A stretch of DNA of 55,026 bases from Clostridiales bacterium UBA7103 (GTDB lineage: Bacteria > Bacillota > Clostridia > Oscillospirales > Oscillospiraceae). Below, piece by piece: positions 40,459 to 50,800 of the stretch. Below the pieces are notes generated by a model, which saw only the letters and a list, made by a program, of their open reading frames with translations, ran no database searches and was not told where the DNA came from. Position 1 is the stretch's first letter. Each line of letters begins with the position of its first letter. The stretch is taken from positions 5,112-60,137 of the forward strand of contig DKYJ01000050.1 in the NCBI GenBank assembly GCA_002493305.1. The letters run 5' to 3'. The position numbers and the translations under genes are program-made.

Positions 40459-41652
40459 ATGTCTGCACTGCGCTATTGGCTGTGGCTTGCCACGGCTGAG
40501 GTCAGCCTGCGCACCCGGGCGCGGATACTGGACAGGTACACGGACGCGGAGGCAGCATTCATGGCGCCCGCCGGAGAGCTGGCTGCGCTGGATGGGATCA
40601 GCCTCAAGGACGCCAAAACCCTTGAAGCGCATAAGAACGCTGCCATGGGCGAGGTCGAGAGCAAGTGTGCTGCCCTGGGTATAAAGATACTCACCATGCA
40701 GGACGCGGCCTATCCCCAGCGGCTGCGTAATATCTTCTCTCCGCCGCCGGTGCTCTTTATCAAGGGCGAGCTGCCGATGGTAGATGAAAATGCCCTCATT
40801 GCTGTTGTGGGCACCAGAAATGCCAGCCCTTACGGACTTAAAATGGGCAGGGATATCGCCTTTGAAATTGCCCGCTCGGGTGGGATAGTCGTCTCCGGCC
40901 TTTCAAGCGGTATCGACGCTCAGGCCGCCCGTGGCGCTATGCTCGCAGGCGGGAGATGCGTCAGTGTTCTGGGAACGCCTATTGAGCTTGAGACCGGCCT
41001 CCTTGCTGCTGATGTGGCTGCTCACGGCGCGCTCATAAGCGAATATGCCCCGGGCACAAAGCCCCAGCGCAGCTTTTTCAGAGACAGAAACCGCATATCC
41101 GCCGGGCTTTGCGTGGGTGTGGCGGCGATTGAAGCGCCGGGGCGAAGCGGTGTGCTGCTGTTTGCCAATGAAGCCGCGGAGCAGGGAAAGGAGATATTTG
41201 CCCTGCCCTCCAATGCGGACAGCCCCACCGGCGCGGGCACCAACGCGCTGATAAGAGGCGGGGCCAGCCTTGTCACCTGCGGCTGGGATATTATGAGCGA
41301 GTTTGCCGCCCGATTCCCTGAACAGGTGCAAAAACCCGATGAGATCCGGCCGATCCCTGAGGAAAAAGCCTCTGAAAAATCGCTGGAAAAGCCTGTGGAC
41401 GACAAAAAAGTGATTGACAAGGAAAACGGCAAAGCTTATATTGACTGGAAGGAGCGCCTTGCCGCACTCAGCGAGGATCAGCTTCGCATAGTCGCCGCCA
41501 TCGACAGGGGCGGCAGTCATATTGATGAGATAATAGAAAACAGCGCCTTTCCCGCGCCCAAGGTTCTGGCACAGCTCACTGTGCTGGAAATTCGCGGCAT
41601 TGTCCGCCGCGGCCCGGGGAAGAGATTCATACTTAATACATCCAAAAAGTGA
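40459..41652 (+). CDS. dprA: DNA-processing protein DprA
   Basis: A 397-residue DprA/Smf, which binds incoming single-stranded DNA during transformation and loads RecA. The N-terminal helix-hairpin region is about residues 1-75. The Rossmann-like core runs IAVVGTRNASPYGLKMGRDIA, VVSGLSSGIDAQAARGAM, VLGTPIE and LISEYAPGTKPQRSFFRDRNRISAGL. A variable charged linker (about 295-330) and a C-terminal winged-helix domain (LAALSEDQLRIVAAIDRGGSHIDEII to the end) follow. GGAGAGTGGGGG precedes the ATG. It is followed after 9 bases by topA, the usual Firmicutes order. Presence of dprA alone does not prove competence. Confidence 0.95.
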   Translation: MSALRYWLWLATAEVSLRTRARILDRYTDAEAAFMAPAGELAALDGISLKDAKTLEAHKNAAMGEVESKCAALGIKILTMQDAAYPQRLRNIFSPPPVLFIKGELPMVDENALIAVVGTRNASPYGLKMGRDIAFEIARSGGIVVSGLSSGIDAQAARGAMLAGGRCVSVLGTPIELETGLLAADVAAHGALISEYAPGTKPQRSFFRDRNRISAGLCVGVAAIEAPGRSGVLLFANEAAEQGKEIFALPSNADSPTGAGTNALIRGGASLVTCGWDIMSEFAARFPEQVQKPDEIRPIPEEKASEKSLEKPVDDKKVIDKENGKAYIDWKERLAALSEDQLRIVAAIDRGGSHIDEIIENSAFPAPKVLAQLTVLEIRGIVRRGPGKRFILNTSKK

Positions 41653-41661
41653 GGAAAAGCA

Positions 41662-43842
41662 ATGGCAAAGGCAAAAGACCTTGTCATCGTCGAGTCACCG
41701 GCGAAGGCAAAGACGATTGAAAAATACCTTGGCAGCGGCTATAAAGTCACCGCCTCCATGGGCCACTTGAGAGATCTGCCCAAGAGCAAGATGGGCGTTG
41801 ATATAGAAAACGGCTTTGAGCCCCAGTATATCCCCGTCCGGGACAAGAAGGAGCTTATTGCAGAGCTTAAAAAGGAAGCGAAGAGCGCCCACATGGTCTA
41901 CCTCGCCACAGACCCTGATAGAGAGGGAGAGGCCATATCCTGGCACCTGAAAGAGCTGCTGGGTCTGCCTGATGATAAGGCACAGCGGGTGACTTTTAAT
42001 GAGATAACAAAAAAGGTCGTCACGGAGAGCATCAAAAACCCCCGTGATATAGATCAGGATCTGGTGGACGCCCAGCAGGCCCGGCGTATCCTCGACAGGA
42101 TCGTGGGCTATAAGCTCTCGCCGCTGCTGTGGAAAAAGGTAAAAAGCGGGCTTTCCGCCGGGCGCGTCCAGTCAGTGGCTACGAGGATGGTCGTTGACAG
42201 AGAGGATGAGATAAAAGCCTTTAAGAGCCAGGAATACTGGCTGCTGGACGCGGATCTGAGCAGGGAGGACGGCGGCAGCTTCACAGCCCGCTTCCACGGC
42301 AAGGGCGGCAAAAAGCAGGAGCTTCACAGCAAGAACGAGGTGGACGCGGTCATTGAGGCCGTCAGCGCCGCCCCCTTCACCGTCAAGTCCGTCAAGCGCG
42401 GCGAGAAGCAGCGCAACCCTGCGCCGCCCTTCATAACCTCCACCCTTCAGCAGGAGGCCTCCCGCCGACTTTCCATGACGCCGCGGCGCACCATGTCCGT
42501 GGCTCAGCAGCTATACGAGGGCGTTGAGATAAGCGGGCAGGGCACAATCGGCCTTATAACCTATATGAGAACGGATTCTCTGCGCCTGTCAGATGAGGCG
42601 CTGAGCTCCGCCAGAGACTATATCATTGGCCGTTACGGCAAGGAATATTACCCCGGCCAGCCCCGACGCTTCAAGACCAAGGCGGGCGCCCAGGACGCGC
42701 ACGAGGCTATCCGCCCAACGGACATCAACCTCGCCCCGGAGCTCGTGCGCAAGGATCTGACTCAGGAGCAGTACAGGCTGTACAGGCTCATCTGGGGGCG
42801 CTTCACCGCCTGCCAGATGGCAAACGCTGTTTATGACAATGTCTCCGTCGATGTGGACGCGGCGGGGTATATCTTCCACGCGAATTATTCCGAGCTCAAG
42901 TTCCCCGGCTACACCGCTGTGTACGAGGAGGCCAGAGACGAGGAGAGCAGCGAGCTTGCGAATCCTCTGCCCTCGCTCAGCGAGGGGGAGAGGCTGAAGC
43001 TTAGCGCCATGCGCCCGGATCAGCAGTTTACCCAGCCGCCCGCAAGGTACACAGAGGCTACGCTTATTAGGGCTATGGAGGAAAAGGGCATTGGCCGCCC
43101 CTCCACCTACGCGCCGACGATATCCACCATTACCGCGCACGACTATGTGATAAAAGAGGGCAAGTACCTGCGCCCGACGCCTCTGGGCGAGGTGGTGACA
43201 GGGCTTATGAAGGAGCATTTTTCCGACATTGTGGATGTGAAATTCACAAACCACATGGAGGAGGAGCTTGACGGCATAGAAAACGGCAAGGCCGACTGGC
43301 GCTCGGTGCTGGGCGAGTTCTATGAGGATTTTGACTCGGAGCTTAAGCTGGCCGAGACAAAGATGGACGGCGTTAAGATAAAAGTCCCCGATGTGCTCAG
43401 CGATGAATACTGCGAGGTCTGCGGCCGCCAGATGGTAGTGAAAAAGGGCAAATTCGGCCATTTTCTGGCCTGCCCCGGCTTCCCCGAGTGCACCTTTACA
43501 AAGCCGATAGTTGTTGAAATGCCTGGCAAGTGCCCCAAATGCGGCGGCAAGATACTCAAACGCACCTCCAAAAAGGGCAGAGTGTTCTACGCCTGTGAGC
43601 GCGGCACGGACTGCGGCTTTATCACTTGGAACGTGCCTACAAAGGACTTCTGCCCCGCCTGCGGCAAGACCATGTTCAAGCGCAGCGGCAGGGGCGCGTC
43701 CAAGCCCTTCTGCGTGAACGAGGTCTGCGCAAACTATGTGCCGGAGGAGCAGCGGGCGTACAAGAAAAAGAGCGGCGCTGAAAAGAAGCCGGAAGCAGAA
43801 AAAGCCAAGCCCACGAAGGGCCGCAAAAAGGCAGAGGGCTGA
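41662..43842 (+). CDS. topA: DNA topoisomerase I
   Basis: A 726-residue type IA topoisomerase that relaxes negative supercoils. The TOPRIM domain opens with LVIVESPAKAKTIEKYL (Glu11) and carries DPDREGE at 84-90. The active-site Tyr is Tyr301 in LITYMRTDSLRLS. ARRILDRIVGYKLSPLLWKKV and RPSTYAPTISTI are also in place. Three C-terminal zinc-finger units follow: CEVCGRQM...CPGFPEC, CPKCGGKIL...CERGTDC and CPACGKTM...CVNEVC, then a Lys-rich tail. GAGGAAAAG precedes the ATG. Its length fits the clostridial enzyme. trmFO starts 2 bases after the stop. Confidence 0.97.
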   Translation: MAKAKDLVIVESPAKAKTIEKYLGSGYKVTASMGHLRDLPKSKMGVDIENGFEPQYIPVRDKKELIAELKKEAKSAHMVYLATDPDREGEAISWHLKELLGLPDDKAQRVTFNEITKKVVTESIKNPRDIDQDLVDAQQARRILDRIVGYKLSPLLWKKVKSGLSAGRVQSVATRMVVDREDEIKAFKSQEYWLLDADLSREDGGSFTARFHGKGGKKQELHSKNEVDAVIEAVSAAPFTVKSVKRGEKQRNPAPPFITSTLQQEASRRLSMTPRRTMSVAQQLYEGVEISGQGTIGLITYMRTDSLRLSDEALSSARDYIIGRYGKEYYPGQPRRFKTKAGAQDAHEAIRPTDINLAPELVRKDLTQEQYRLYRLIWGRFTACQMANAVYDNVSVDVDAAGYIFHANYSELKFPGYTAVYEEARDEESSELANPLPSLSEGERLKLSAMRPDQQFTQPPARYTEATLIRAMEEKGIGRPSTYAPTISTITAHDYVIKEGKYLRPTPLGEVVTGLMKEHFSDIVDVKFTNHMEEELDGIENGKADWRSVLGEFYEDFDSELKLAETKMDGVKIKVPDVLSDEYCEVCGRQMVVKKGKFGHFLACPGFPECTFTKPIVVEMPGKCPKCGGKILKRTSKKGRVFYACERGTDCGFITWNVPTKDFCPACGKTMFKRSGRGASKPFCVNEVCANYVPEEQRAYKKKSGAEKKPEAEKAKPTKGRKKAEG

Positions 43843-43844
43843 AA

Positions 43845-45170
43845 ATGGATAAAATAAATGTGCTGGGCGCAGGGCTTGCGGGCAGTGAGTGCGCGTGGCA
43901 GCTTGCAAGAAGGGGGCTGCCGGTGCGCCTTGTGGAGATGAAGCCCGGGAAGATGACCCCGGCCCACAGCTCCCCGTATTTTGCGGAGCTTGTCTGCTCC
44001 AACTCCCTGCGCAGTGATGAGCTGACAAACGCTGTGGGGCTTTTGAAGGAAGAAATGCGCCGCATGGGCTCGCTTATAATGGACAGCGCCGACAAAAACC
44101 GTGTCGCCGCCGGCGGCGCTCTCGCGGTGGACAGAGAGGGCTTTGCAAGGTACATCACTGAAAAGCTCTCCGCCTGTGAAAATATTGAGCTTATAAACGC
44201 CGAGGCGACAGAGATACCTGAAGGAGAGACGGTCATTGCCACAGGCCCCCTGAGCAGCGGCGCTATCGCCGAGAAGATCGCCGCGCTTTGTCCCGAAAGC
44301 GATCTGCATTTTTATGACGCGGTGGCCCCAATTGTGACCCTTGAGAGCGTCGATATGGACAGCGCTTTCTTTGCCTCCCGCTATGATAAGGGCACGGCGG
44401 ATTATGTAAACTGCCCGATGGAGAAGGAAGAATACCTCGCCTTTGTAAACGAGCTTGTGAGCGCCAAGGAGGCGGAGATTCACGGCTTTGACGACGCGGG
44501 AGTTTTCGAGGGCTGTATGCCTGTCGAGGTCATGGCGCGCCGCGGGGTGGACACCCTGCGCTACGGGCCGCTCAAGCCTGTCGGCCTTAAAGACCCGCGC
44601 ACAGGGAAGGAGAGCTACGCGGTAGTACAGCTCAGGCGGGATAACGCGGACGGGACGCTTTATAACCTTGTGGGCTTCCAGACGCATCTGACATGGGGCG
44701 AGCAGCGGCGGGTGTTTTCCATGATCCCGGCGCTGAAAAACGCGGAGTTTGTGCGCTACGGCGTGATGCACCGCAACACCTATCTCAACAGCCCAAAGCT
44801 CCTCGACAGGTATTACCGGCTGCGCGACAGAAAAAATTTGAGCTTTGCCGGGCAGATGACCGGGGTAGAGGGCTATGTGGAGTCGGCGGCCTCCGGTATG
44901 CTGGTCGGCATAGAGACTGCAGCGCGTGTGCTGGGGCTTCCTGCGGTGGATTTTCCGCAGGAGACGGCCATCGGCGCGCTGGGACTTTACATCTCCGGCG
45001 GCAGCGTGGGGGATTTCCAGCCGATGAACATAAATTTCGGCATAATCAGTCCGCTGGGCTACCGCGTCAAGGGCAAGAGAAACAAGAACGCCGAAATTTC
45101 AAAGCGTTCCCTTGGGATAATAGACGAGCTTCTGAAAAAGGAGATATTTGGCTGTGAAAATAATAATTGA
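43845..45170 (+). CDS. trmFO: tRNA (m5U54) methyltransferase TrmFO
   Basis: A 441-residue folate-dependent enzyme that makes 5-methyluridine at position 54 of tRNA, with methylenetetrahydrofolate as carbon donor and FADH2 as reductant. The FAD-binding GAGLAGSE is at residues 8-15. Cys51 in ELVCSNSLRSDELTNA and Cys224 in FEGCMPVEVMARRG are the two cysteines known to matter in the Bacillus enzyme. MTGVEGYVESAASGMLVG and FQPMNINFGIISP mark the C-terminal part. It starts 2 bases after topA, with a weak AGAGGG as ribosome site, so it is probably coupled. Its end overlaps plsX by 23 bases. Confidence 0.96.
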   Translation: MDKINVLGAGLAGSECAWQLARRGLPVRLVEMKPGKMTPAHSSPYFAELVCSNSLRSDELTNAVGLLKEEMRRMGSLIMDSADKNRVAAGGALAVDREGFARYITEKLSACENIELINAEATEIPEGETVIATGPLSSGAIAEKIAALCPESDLHFYDAVAPIVTLESVDMDSAFFASRYDKGTADYVNCPMEKEEYLAFVNELVSAKEAEIHGFDDAGVFEGCMPVEVMARRGVDTLRYGPLKPVGLKDPRTGKESYAVVQLRRDNADGTLYNLVGFQTHLTWGEQRRVFSMIPALKNAEFVRYGVMHRNTYLNSPKLLDRYYRLRDRKNLSFAGQMTGVEGYVESAASGMLVGIETAARVLGLPAVDFPQETAIGALGLYISGGSVGDFQPMNINFGIISPLGYRVKGKRNKNAEISKRSLGIIDELLKKEIFGCENNN

Positions 45171-46164
45171 CGCAATGGGCGGGGACAATGCCCCGGCCGA
45201 GATCGTAAAGGGCGCTGTGCGCGCAAAGCGTGAGCTTGGCGTGGACATTGTGCTCGTCGGGCAGCAGGAGGCTGTGAACAACTGCCTGCGCGCCGAGGGC
45301 TGCGGGGATATTCAGGTCGTCAACGCCGAAGAGGTGATCACCATGGAGGACGAGCCAAGCACGGCCGTGCGCCGCAAGAAGGATTCCTCCATGGCCGTTG
45401 CGCTCGATCTCCTGCGCGACGGTGAGGGTGACGCGGTAGTCTCTGCCGGCAGCACCGGCGCGCTTTTGACCGGGGCGACCCTCGTCGTCAAGCGCATCCA
45501 CGGCATCCGCAGGGCGGCTCTCGCCCCGGTGCTTCCCGCGGGGGAGCACGGAGTGATGCTTATTGACTGCGGGGCAAATGTGGAGTGTACGGCGGAATAT
45601 CTGCTGCAATTTGCCTACATGGGCAGCTTCTATGCCAAAAAGCTCATGGGCTGCGAGAACCCCCGCGTGGGGCTCCTCAGCAACGGCACTGAGCCGGGCA
45701 AGGGGGGCGAGCTTCAGCATCAGGCCTATGCGCTCATGCAGCAGGCTCATGAAGAGGGCAGGCTCAACTTCGTGGGCAATGTGGAGGGCACTGGCGTTTT
45801 CGCGGGCGAGGCGGACGTTATCGTCACCGACGGCTTTACCGGCAATGTCATGCTCAAGACCACCGAGGGCGTTATAAAATATATGATGAAGCAGCTCAAG
45901 GGCGTGTTTTATAAAAGCACCGTCAACAAGCTGGCCGCTGCCGTGCTTAAAAAGGATTTGGGCGATATGAAGCGCTCCATGGACGTAAACGAGGTGGGCG
46001 GCACGGCGCTTATAGGCATCTCCAAGCCCGTAATAAAGGCACACGGCTCTTCCAACGCCGCGAGCATCTTCGCCGCTGTGCGTCAGGCGGTAAGCTATGT
46101 CAATACCGGCATCATCGGCGACATTGTGGAGAATATCGAATACATGAAACTGAAGGCTGAGTAG
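45148..46164 (+). CDS. plsX: Phosphate acyltransferase PlsX
   Basis: A 338-residue PlsX, which converts acyl-ACP to acyl-phosphate as the first step of phospholipid synthesis through PlsY. It begins IIIDAMGGDNAPAEIVKGAV and has SAGSTGALLTGATLVVKRI, MLIDCGANVECTAEYLLQFA, VGLLSNGTEPGKGGEL, VTDGFTGNVMLKTTEG and VNEVGGTALIGISKPVIKAHGSS, all family hallmarks. The start is either TTG 45148 or GTG 45154; both are served by AAGGAG ending at 45143. In many Firmicutes fabD, fabG and acpP follow; here rnc comes next after 3 bases, so acpP must lie elsewhere. Confidence 0.95.
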   Translation: MAVKIIIDAMGGDNAPAEIVKGAVRAKRELGVDIVLVGQQEAVNNCLRAEGCGDIQVVNAEEVITMEDEPSTAVRRKKDSSMAVALDLLRDGEGDAVVSAGSTGALLTGATLVVKRIHGIRRAALAPVLPAGEHGVMLIDCGANVECTAEYLLQFAYMGSFYAKKLMGCENPRVGLLSNGTEPGKGGELQHQAYALMQQAHEEGRLNFVGNVEGTGVFAGEADVIVTDGFTGNVMLKTTEGVIKYMMKQLKGVFYKSTVNKLAAAVLKKDLGDMKRSMDVNEVGGTALIGISKPVIKAHGSSNAASIFAAVRQAVSYVNTGIIGDIVENIEYMKLKAE

Positions 46165-46167
46165 ATC

Positions 46168-46836
46168 ATGCGACAGCTTGAAGAAAAAATAGGATATACA
46201 TTTAAAAATAAGGAGCTTCTGCTTACGGCGCTTACCCACAGCTCCTACGCCAACGAGCGGCAGACCAAATGCTATGAGCGCCTTGAGTTTCTGGGAGACT
46301 CTATTTTGGGCGCGGTGACGGCGGATTTCCTCTACCGGCACAAGCCGGAGCTGCCGGAGGGGCGGATGACCCGCCTGCGCTCGGAGCTTGTGTGCGAGGG
46401 AAGCCTGCACAGCATCGCCGCTGAGCTTGAGCTTGGCAGCTATATGCGTCTGGGCAAGGGTGAGGAGCATACAGGCGGCAGGCAGCGCCCCTCCATCATG
46501 GCTGATATGGTGGAGGCTATCATCGCCGCGATATACCTTGACGGCGGCCTTGAGAGCGCAAAGCGCTTTGTCTATTCGATGCTGCTTGATAAGGCCGTGA
46601 TCGACGACGCCCATGCCAGCGCCGACCATAAGACCGAGCTTCAGGAGCTGGTGCAGCAAAAGAGCGGCAGCCGCATAGTCTATGAGCTTATCGGCGAGTC
46701 CGGGCCTGACCATAACAAGACCTTCACCTTCCGTGTCAGCGTCAACGGCGCTCCGGCGGGGGAGGGAAGCGGAAAGACCAAGAAGGAGGCCGAACAGATG
46801 GCGGCCTGCCGTGCTTTGGAGGCGCTGCGCAAATGA
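46168..46836 (+). CDS. rnc: Ribonuclease III
   Basis: A 222-residue double-strand-specific RNase for rRNA and mRNA processing. The catalytic signature ERLEFLGDSILG is at residues 37-48, and the second metal-binding patch is in MADMVEAIIAAIYLDGG. The C-terminal double-stranded RNA-binding domain runs from about residue 151 (HKTELQELVQQKSG) to the end, with GKTKKEAEQMAA as the RNA-contact helix. The length is normal. It overlaps the radical SAM gene by 4 bases (ATGA). Confidence 0.97.
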   Translation: MRQLEEKIGYTFKNKELLLTALTHSSYANERQTKCYERLEFLGDSILGAVTADFLYRHKPELPEGRMTRLRSELVCEGSLHSIAAELELGSYMRLGKGEEHTGGRQRPSIMADMVEAIIAAIYLDGGLESAKRFVYSMLLDKAVIDDAHASADHKTELQELVQQKSGSRIVYELIGESGPDHNKTFTFRVSVNGAPAGEGSGKTKKEAEQMAACRALEALRK

Positions 46837-47855
46837 GCGCCAGAGAGAGCATTATACCGGTGTTCGTGCCGCATCTGGGCTGCCCGAACGACTGCGTTTT
46901 CTGCAATCAGCGGCGCATCTCCGGCAGCACAGAGCCTGCAACTGCCGCTGCCGTGCGCGAGGCTGTGGAGAGCGCGCCTCCCGCTGCGGCGTGCATGAAG
47001 CGGCAGCTCGCCTTTTACGGCGGCAGCTTCACGGCGATACCGGTTGACGAGCAGCTTTCCCTTTTAAACGCCGCGCAGGAGTATCTCCGGCGGGGGGATA
47101 TCCAGTCCCTGCGCCTGTCCACCAGACCGGACGCTATTGATATTCCTACGCTTAAAAGGCTGCGGGAGTATTCTGTGGAGACGATTGAGCTTGGCGCGCA
47201 GTCGATGGACGACGAGGTGCTGCTTCTCTCCGGCAGAGGACACACGGCGGCGGAGGTTGAAAACGCCTCGCGGCTGATAAAGGCGGAGGGCTTTCGGCTG
47301 ATCCTTCAAATGATGACGGGGCTTCCCGGCGACAGCGACGAGAAAGCCATAGAGACGGCGCGGCGGATAATCGCCCTCGAGCCGGACGGCGTGCGCGTCT
47401 ATCCCACGGTCATCGTGCGGGACACGGCGCTTTACGATCTATGGCAGGCTGGCCGCTATAATGAGCACAGCGTGGAGGATGCGGTGCGCGTCTGCGCAAA
47501 GCTCCTGCCAATGTTCGATGCGGCGGGTATACCGGTGATCCGTCTGGGCCTGAACCCAACTGAGGAGCTAAGCTCCGGCGCGGCGGCGGGCGGCGCGTAT
47601 CACCCGGCGCTGGGGGAGCTTGTCAAAAGCCGCATCATGCTAAACCGCGCAAGGGAGCTTCTCGCGGGCGTTCCGGCGGGCAGCAGCGTCACCATAGGGG
47701 TGCATAGGAGCAGGCTTTCCCAGATGGTGGGGCAGCATCGGCAGAATATTGACGCGCTCAAAAGGGAGCTTTCACTCAGGGAAGTGAAGGTCGTCCCCGC
47801 AGACTGCGATTTAAATGAGATAGCGATTCCCTCGTTTGAGCCACCCGGGAAATAA
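46833..47855 (+). CDS. Radical SAM protein, Elp3-like family
   Basis: A 340-residue radical SAM enzyme. The iron-sulfur motif C-x3-C-x2-C is Cys17, Cys21 and Cys24 in HLGCPNDCVFCNQRRISG, followed by YGGSFTAIP and LRLSTRPDAID, SVETIELGAQSMDDEVL and LQMMTGLPGDSDEKAIETA. These fit the Elp3/COG1243-like radical SAM family that sits between rnc and smc in many Clostridia. It lacks the acetyltransferase domain of true Elp3. It may act on tRNA or another macromolecule, but the substrate is not known. The ATG overlaps the rnc stop (ATGA) and smc starts 22 bases after it. Confidence 0.87.
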   Translation: MSARESIIPVFVPHLGCPNDCVFCNQRRISGSTEPATAAAVREAVESAPPAAACMKRQLAFYGGSFTAIPVDEQLSLLNAAQEYLRRGDIQSLRLSTRPDAIDIPTLKRLREYSVETIELGAQSMDDEVLLLSGRGHTAAEVENASRLIKAEGFRLILQMMTGLPGDSDEKAIETARRIIALEPDGVRVYPTVIVRDTALYDLWQAGRYNEHSVEDAVRVCAKLLPMFDAAGIPVIRLGLNPTEELSSGAAAGGAYHPALGELVKSRIMLNRARELLAGVPAGSSVTIGVHRSRLSQMVGQHRQNIDALKRELSLREVKVVPADCDLNEIAIPSFEPPGK

Positions 47856-47877
47856 TTATAAAGGCAGCAGGAAGTTT

Positions 47878-50800
47878 ATGTATTTAAAAGCATTGGAGAT
47901 CCAGGGCTTCAAGTCCTTTGCGGATAAGACCGTTCTCAGCTTTGAGAAGGACATCACCGCCATTGTCGGGCCGAACGGTTCTGGAAAATCGAATATAGCC
48001 GACGCGATAATGTGGGTCATGGGCGAGCAGCGCTCAAAGACCCTGCGCGGGGCGAAGATGGAGGACGTCATCTTCGGCGGTACCGCCATACGCGGGGCCA
48101 TGGGCTACGCTCAGGTGACGCTTATTATCGACAACGCCCAGCGCATTATCGACAGCGACAGCAGCGAAATTATGCTCACCCGCCGCTATTACCGCAGCGG
48201 CGAGAGCGAGTATTATATAAACCGCGAGCAGGTGCGCCTGAAGGATATTAACTCCCTGCTCATGGACACGGGTCTTGGCAGGGACGGATATTCTATCATC
48301 GGTCAGGGAAAGATCGCGGACATCGTCTCCAACAAAAGCACCGACCGACGCGAGGTTTTTGAGGAAGCGGCGGGCATCTCCCGCTTTCGCTACCGCAAGG
48401 AGGAGGCCGAACGCAAGCTGCAAAAAACCGAGGAGAACCTCCTGCGCATAAACGATAAAACAGAGGAGCTTGAGCTTCAGGTTGGGCCGCTGAAAAAGCA
48501 GGCGGAGACTGCCAAGCGCTACCTTGTTTTGAGGGACGAGCTGCGCATTAAGGAAATATCCGCGTGGATGGCGGCGCTTGATAAGCTCCGCTCTCAGGCA
48601 CAGGCCATTTCAAAGGAGTATGAGCAGGCAAAGCGAGCGCTTGAGCAGGCCAGAGCCGAGCTTGAAGCACTCTATGCCTCCTCCGGCAGCATCAGCGAGC
48701 GTATGCACCAGAAGGACATCGAGAGCGAGAACGCCCGTGAGCGCTTGTCCGCTCAGGAGAGCGCTCAGGCCGAGTGCGAGGCCAATATCGCGGTGCTGCG
48801 GGCAAATGTCAGCTCCGCCGAGGCCAATATGCAGCGGCTTCTTGACGATATTGCCCAGCAGGAGAGCAGAACGCAGGAGATAAAGGCCGGGATAAAGGCC
48901 GCGGGCGAGCGGGTGAGCGCGCTTGACGGTGAGCTGAAAGCCCTTGAAGAAAAGCTCACGGCAAACGCCAATGTCCTTGACGGCTGCCGCATGAAGCTCC
49001 AGAACCGGGAGCAGATAGCCAAGGATCTCAGCGGCAAGGCCACCGCCCTGGAGGTCGAGAGCCGCAGCCTTGAGGCGCGCATCCGTATGCTTCAGGACAT
49101 GGAAAAGGGCTTCGAGGGCTATTCCGGTGCTGTCAAGGCGGTCATGCGCCGGGCGGAGCGGGGCGAGCTTCAGGGCATACACGGCCCGGCGGCAAACCTG
49201 CTGCGCACCGGTGAGGATTATGCCCTCGCCATTGAAACGGCGCTGGGCGCCGCCGCCCAAAACATAGTGGTGGACAGCCAGAACGCCGGACGCGCCGCCA
49301 TTGAAATGCTAAAGCGCACCGATTCCGGCAGAGCCACCTTCCTGCCGATAGACACGATTCGCGGCAGCGTCATGAAGGACGCGCCGGTGAACGACCCCGG
49401 CTTTGTGGGCATCGCCTGCGAGCTTGCGGATTTTGATGACAAGTACAGGGATATATTTGAAAATCTTCTTGGCCGCACTGTGGTCGCCGAGACCCTGAGC
49501 GACGCTGTGCGCATATCCAAGGCGAACGGCAACCGCCTGAGAATAGTCACTCTGGACGGCCAGTTAATAAACGCCGGCGGTTCCATGACCGGCGGCAGCG
49601 CCGCGAAAAACAGCGGCATACTTTCAAGGGCGAATGAGCTTAAAAAGCTCAGCAAGCAGTATGATCGCGTGAAAGAGGACATGAAAACCTGTGCCCAGCG
49701 GCTTGAACGAGCTAATTCCGATCTGGCCGGAGTCAGGTACCAGCTTGATATGGCACTGGAGGATCAGGCGGAGCTTAAAAGCGCCGCGTCCTCCTTTGAA
49801 GCGGAAAAACGTGCCACTCAGAGCTCGATAAGTCAGCTTGAACAGCTGCTGCAAAGCCTCAGCGGCGACAGCGAGGCTCATAAGAGCGCGGTTGACGCGG
49901 CAAAGCGCCAGATAGACAGTTTTAAAAACCAGCAGGCTCAGAAGGAGAAGCGCCTTGAAGAGATAAAGGCGGGCTGTGCCGCTGTCCGTGAGGAGATAGC
50001 CCGCATAAGCGACAGCAAGCTGGAGCTTGAGGGCAAGCGCACCAGAGCCGAGAAGGACGCTCAGCGCCGCAACGCAGACCTTCTGGAGCTTGAGAGGCAG
50101 GCGGCGCGGATAGAGCAGCGAAAGCTCGGCGCCGACATGGAGGAAAAGCAGCTTCTGGATAAGCTCTGGGATAATTACGAGCTGAGCCACAGCGCCGCCA
50201 TGGAGCTGCGGCAGCCTGTTGAGAATATTCAGGCTTTGAATAAGGAGATAAGCTCCCTGCGCCACTCCATCGCCGCGCTCGGCACGCCGAACCTTGGCGC
50301 GATAGACGAGTACGAGCGGGTCAACACCCGGTACGAGTTCTTGACCGGACAGAAGGATGACGTGGAAAAGGCCAAAGCGGAGCTGAAGGATATCATCGAG
50401 CAGATAACAACTGAGATGAAGGCGATCTTCGTCGAGCGCTTTAATGAGATCGACCGCTGCTTCCGTCAGACCTTCCTTGAGCTTTTCGGCGGCGGTAAGG
50501 CAGAGCTGAGGCTTGAGGACGAGAACGATGTGCTCCAGTGCGGCATTGAGATAAAGGTTCAGCCGCCGGGCAAGGCGCTTTCAACTATAAGCCTGCTCTC
50601 CGGCGGCGAGATGGCGTTTGTGGCCATCGCGCTGTACTTTGCGATTTTGAAGGTGCGCCCCACGCCGTTTTGCGTTATGGACGAGATCGAGGCCGCTCTG
50701 GACGAGGCCAATGTCGGCAGATACGCCGAATATATGCGCCGTATGTCTGGGAACACCCAATTCCTGGTCATCACCCACCGCCGTGGCACCATGGAACAGG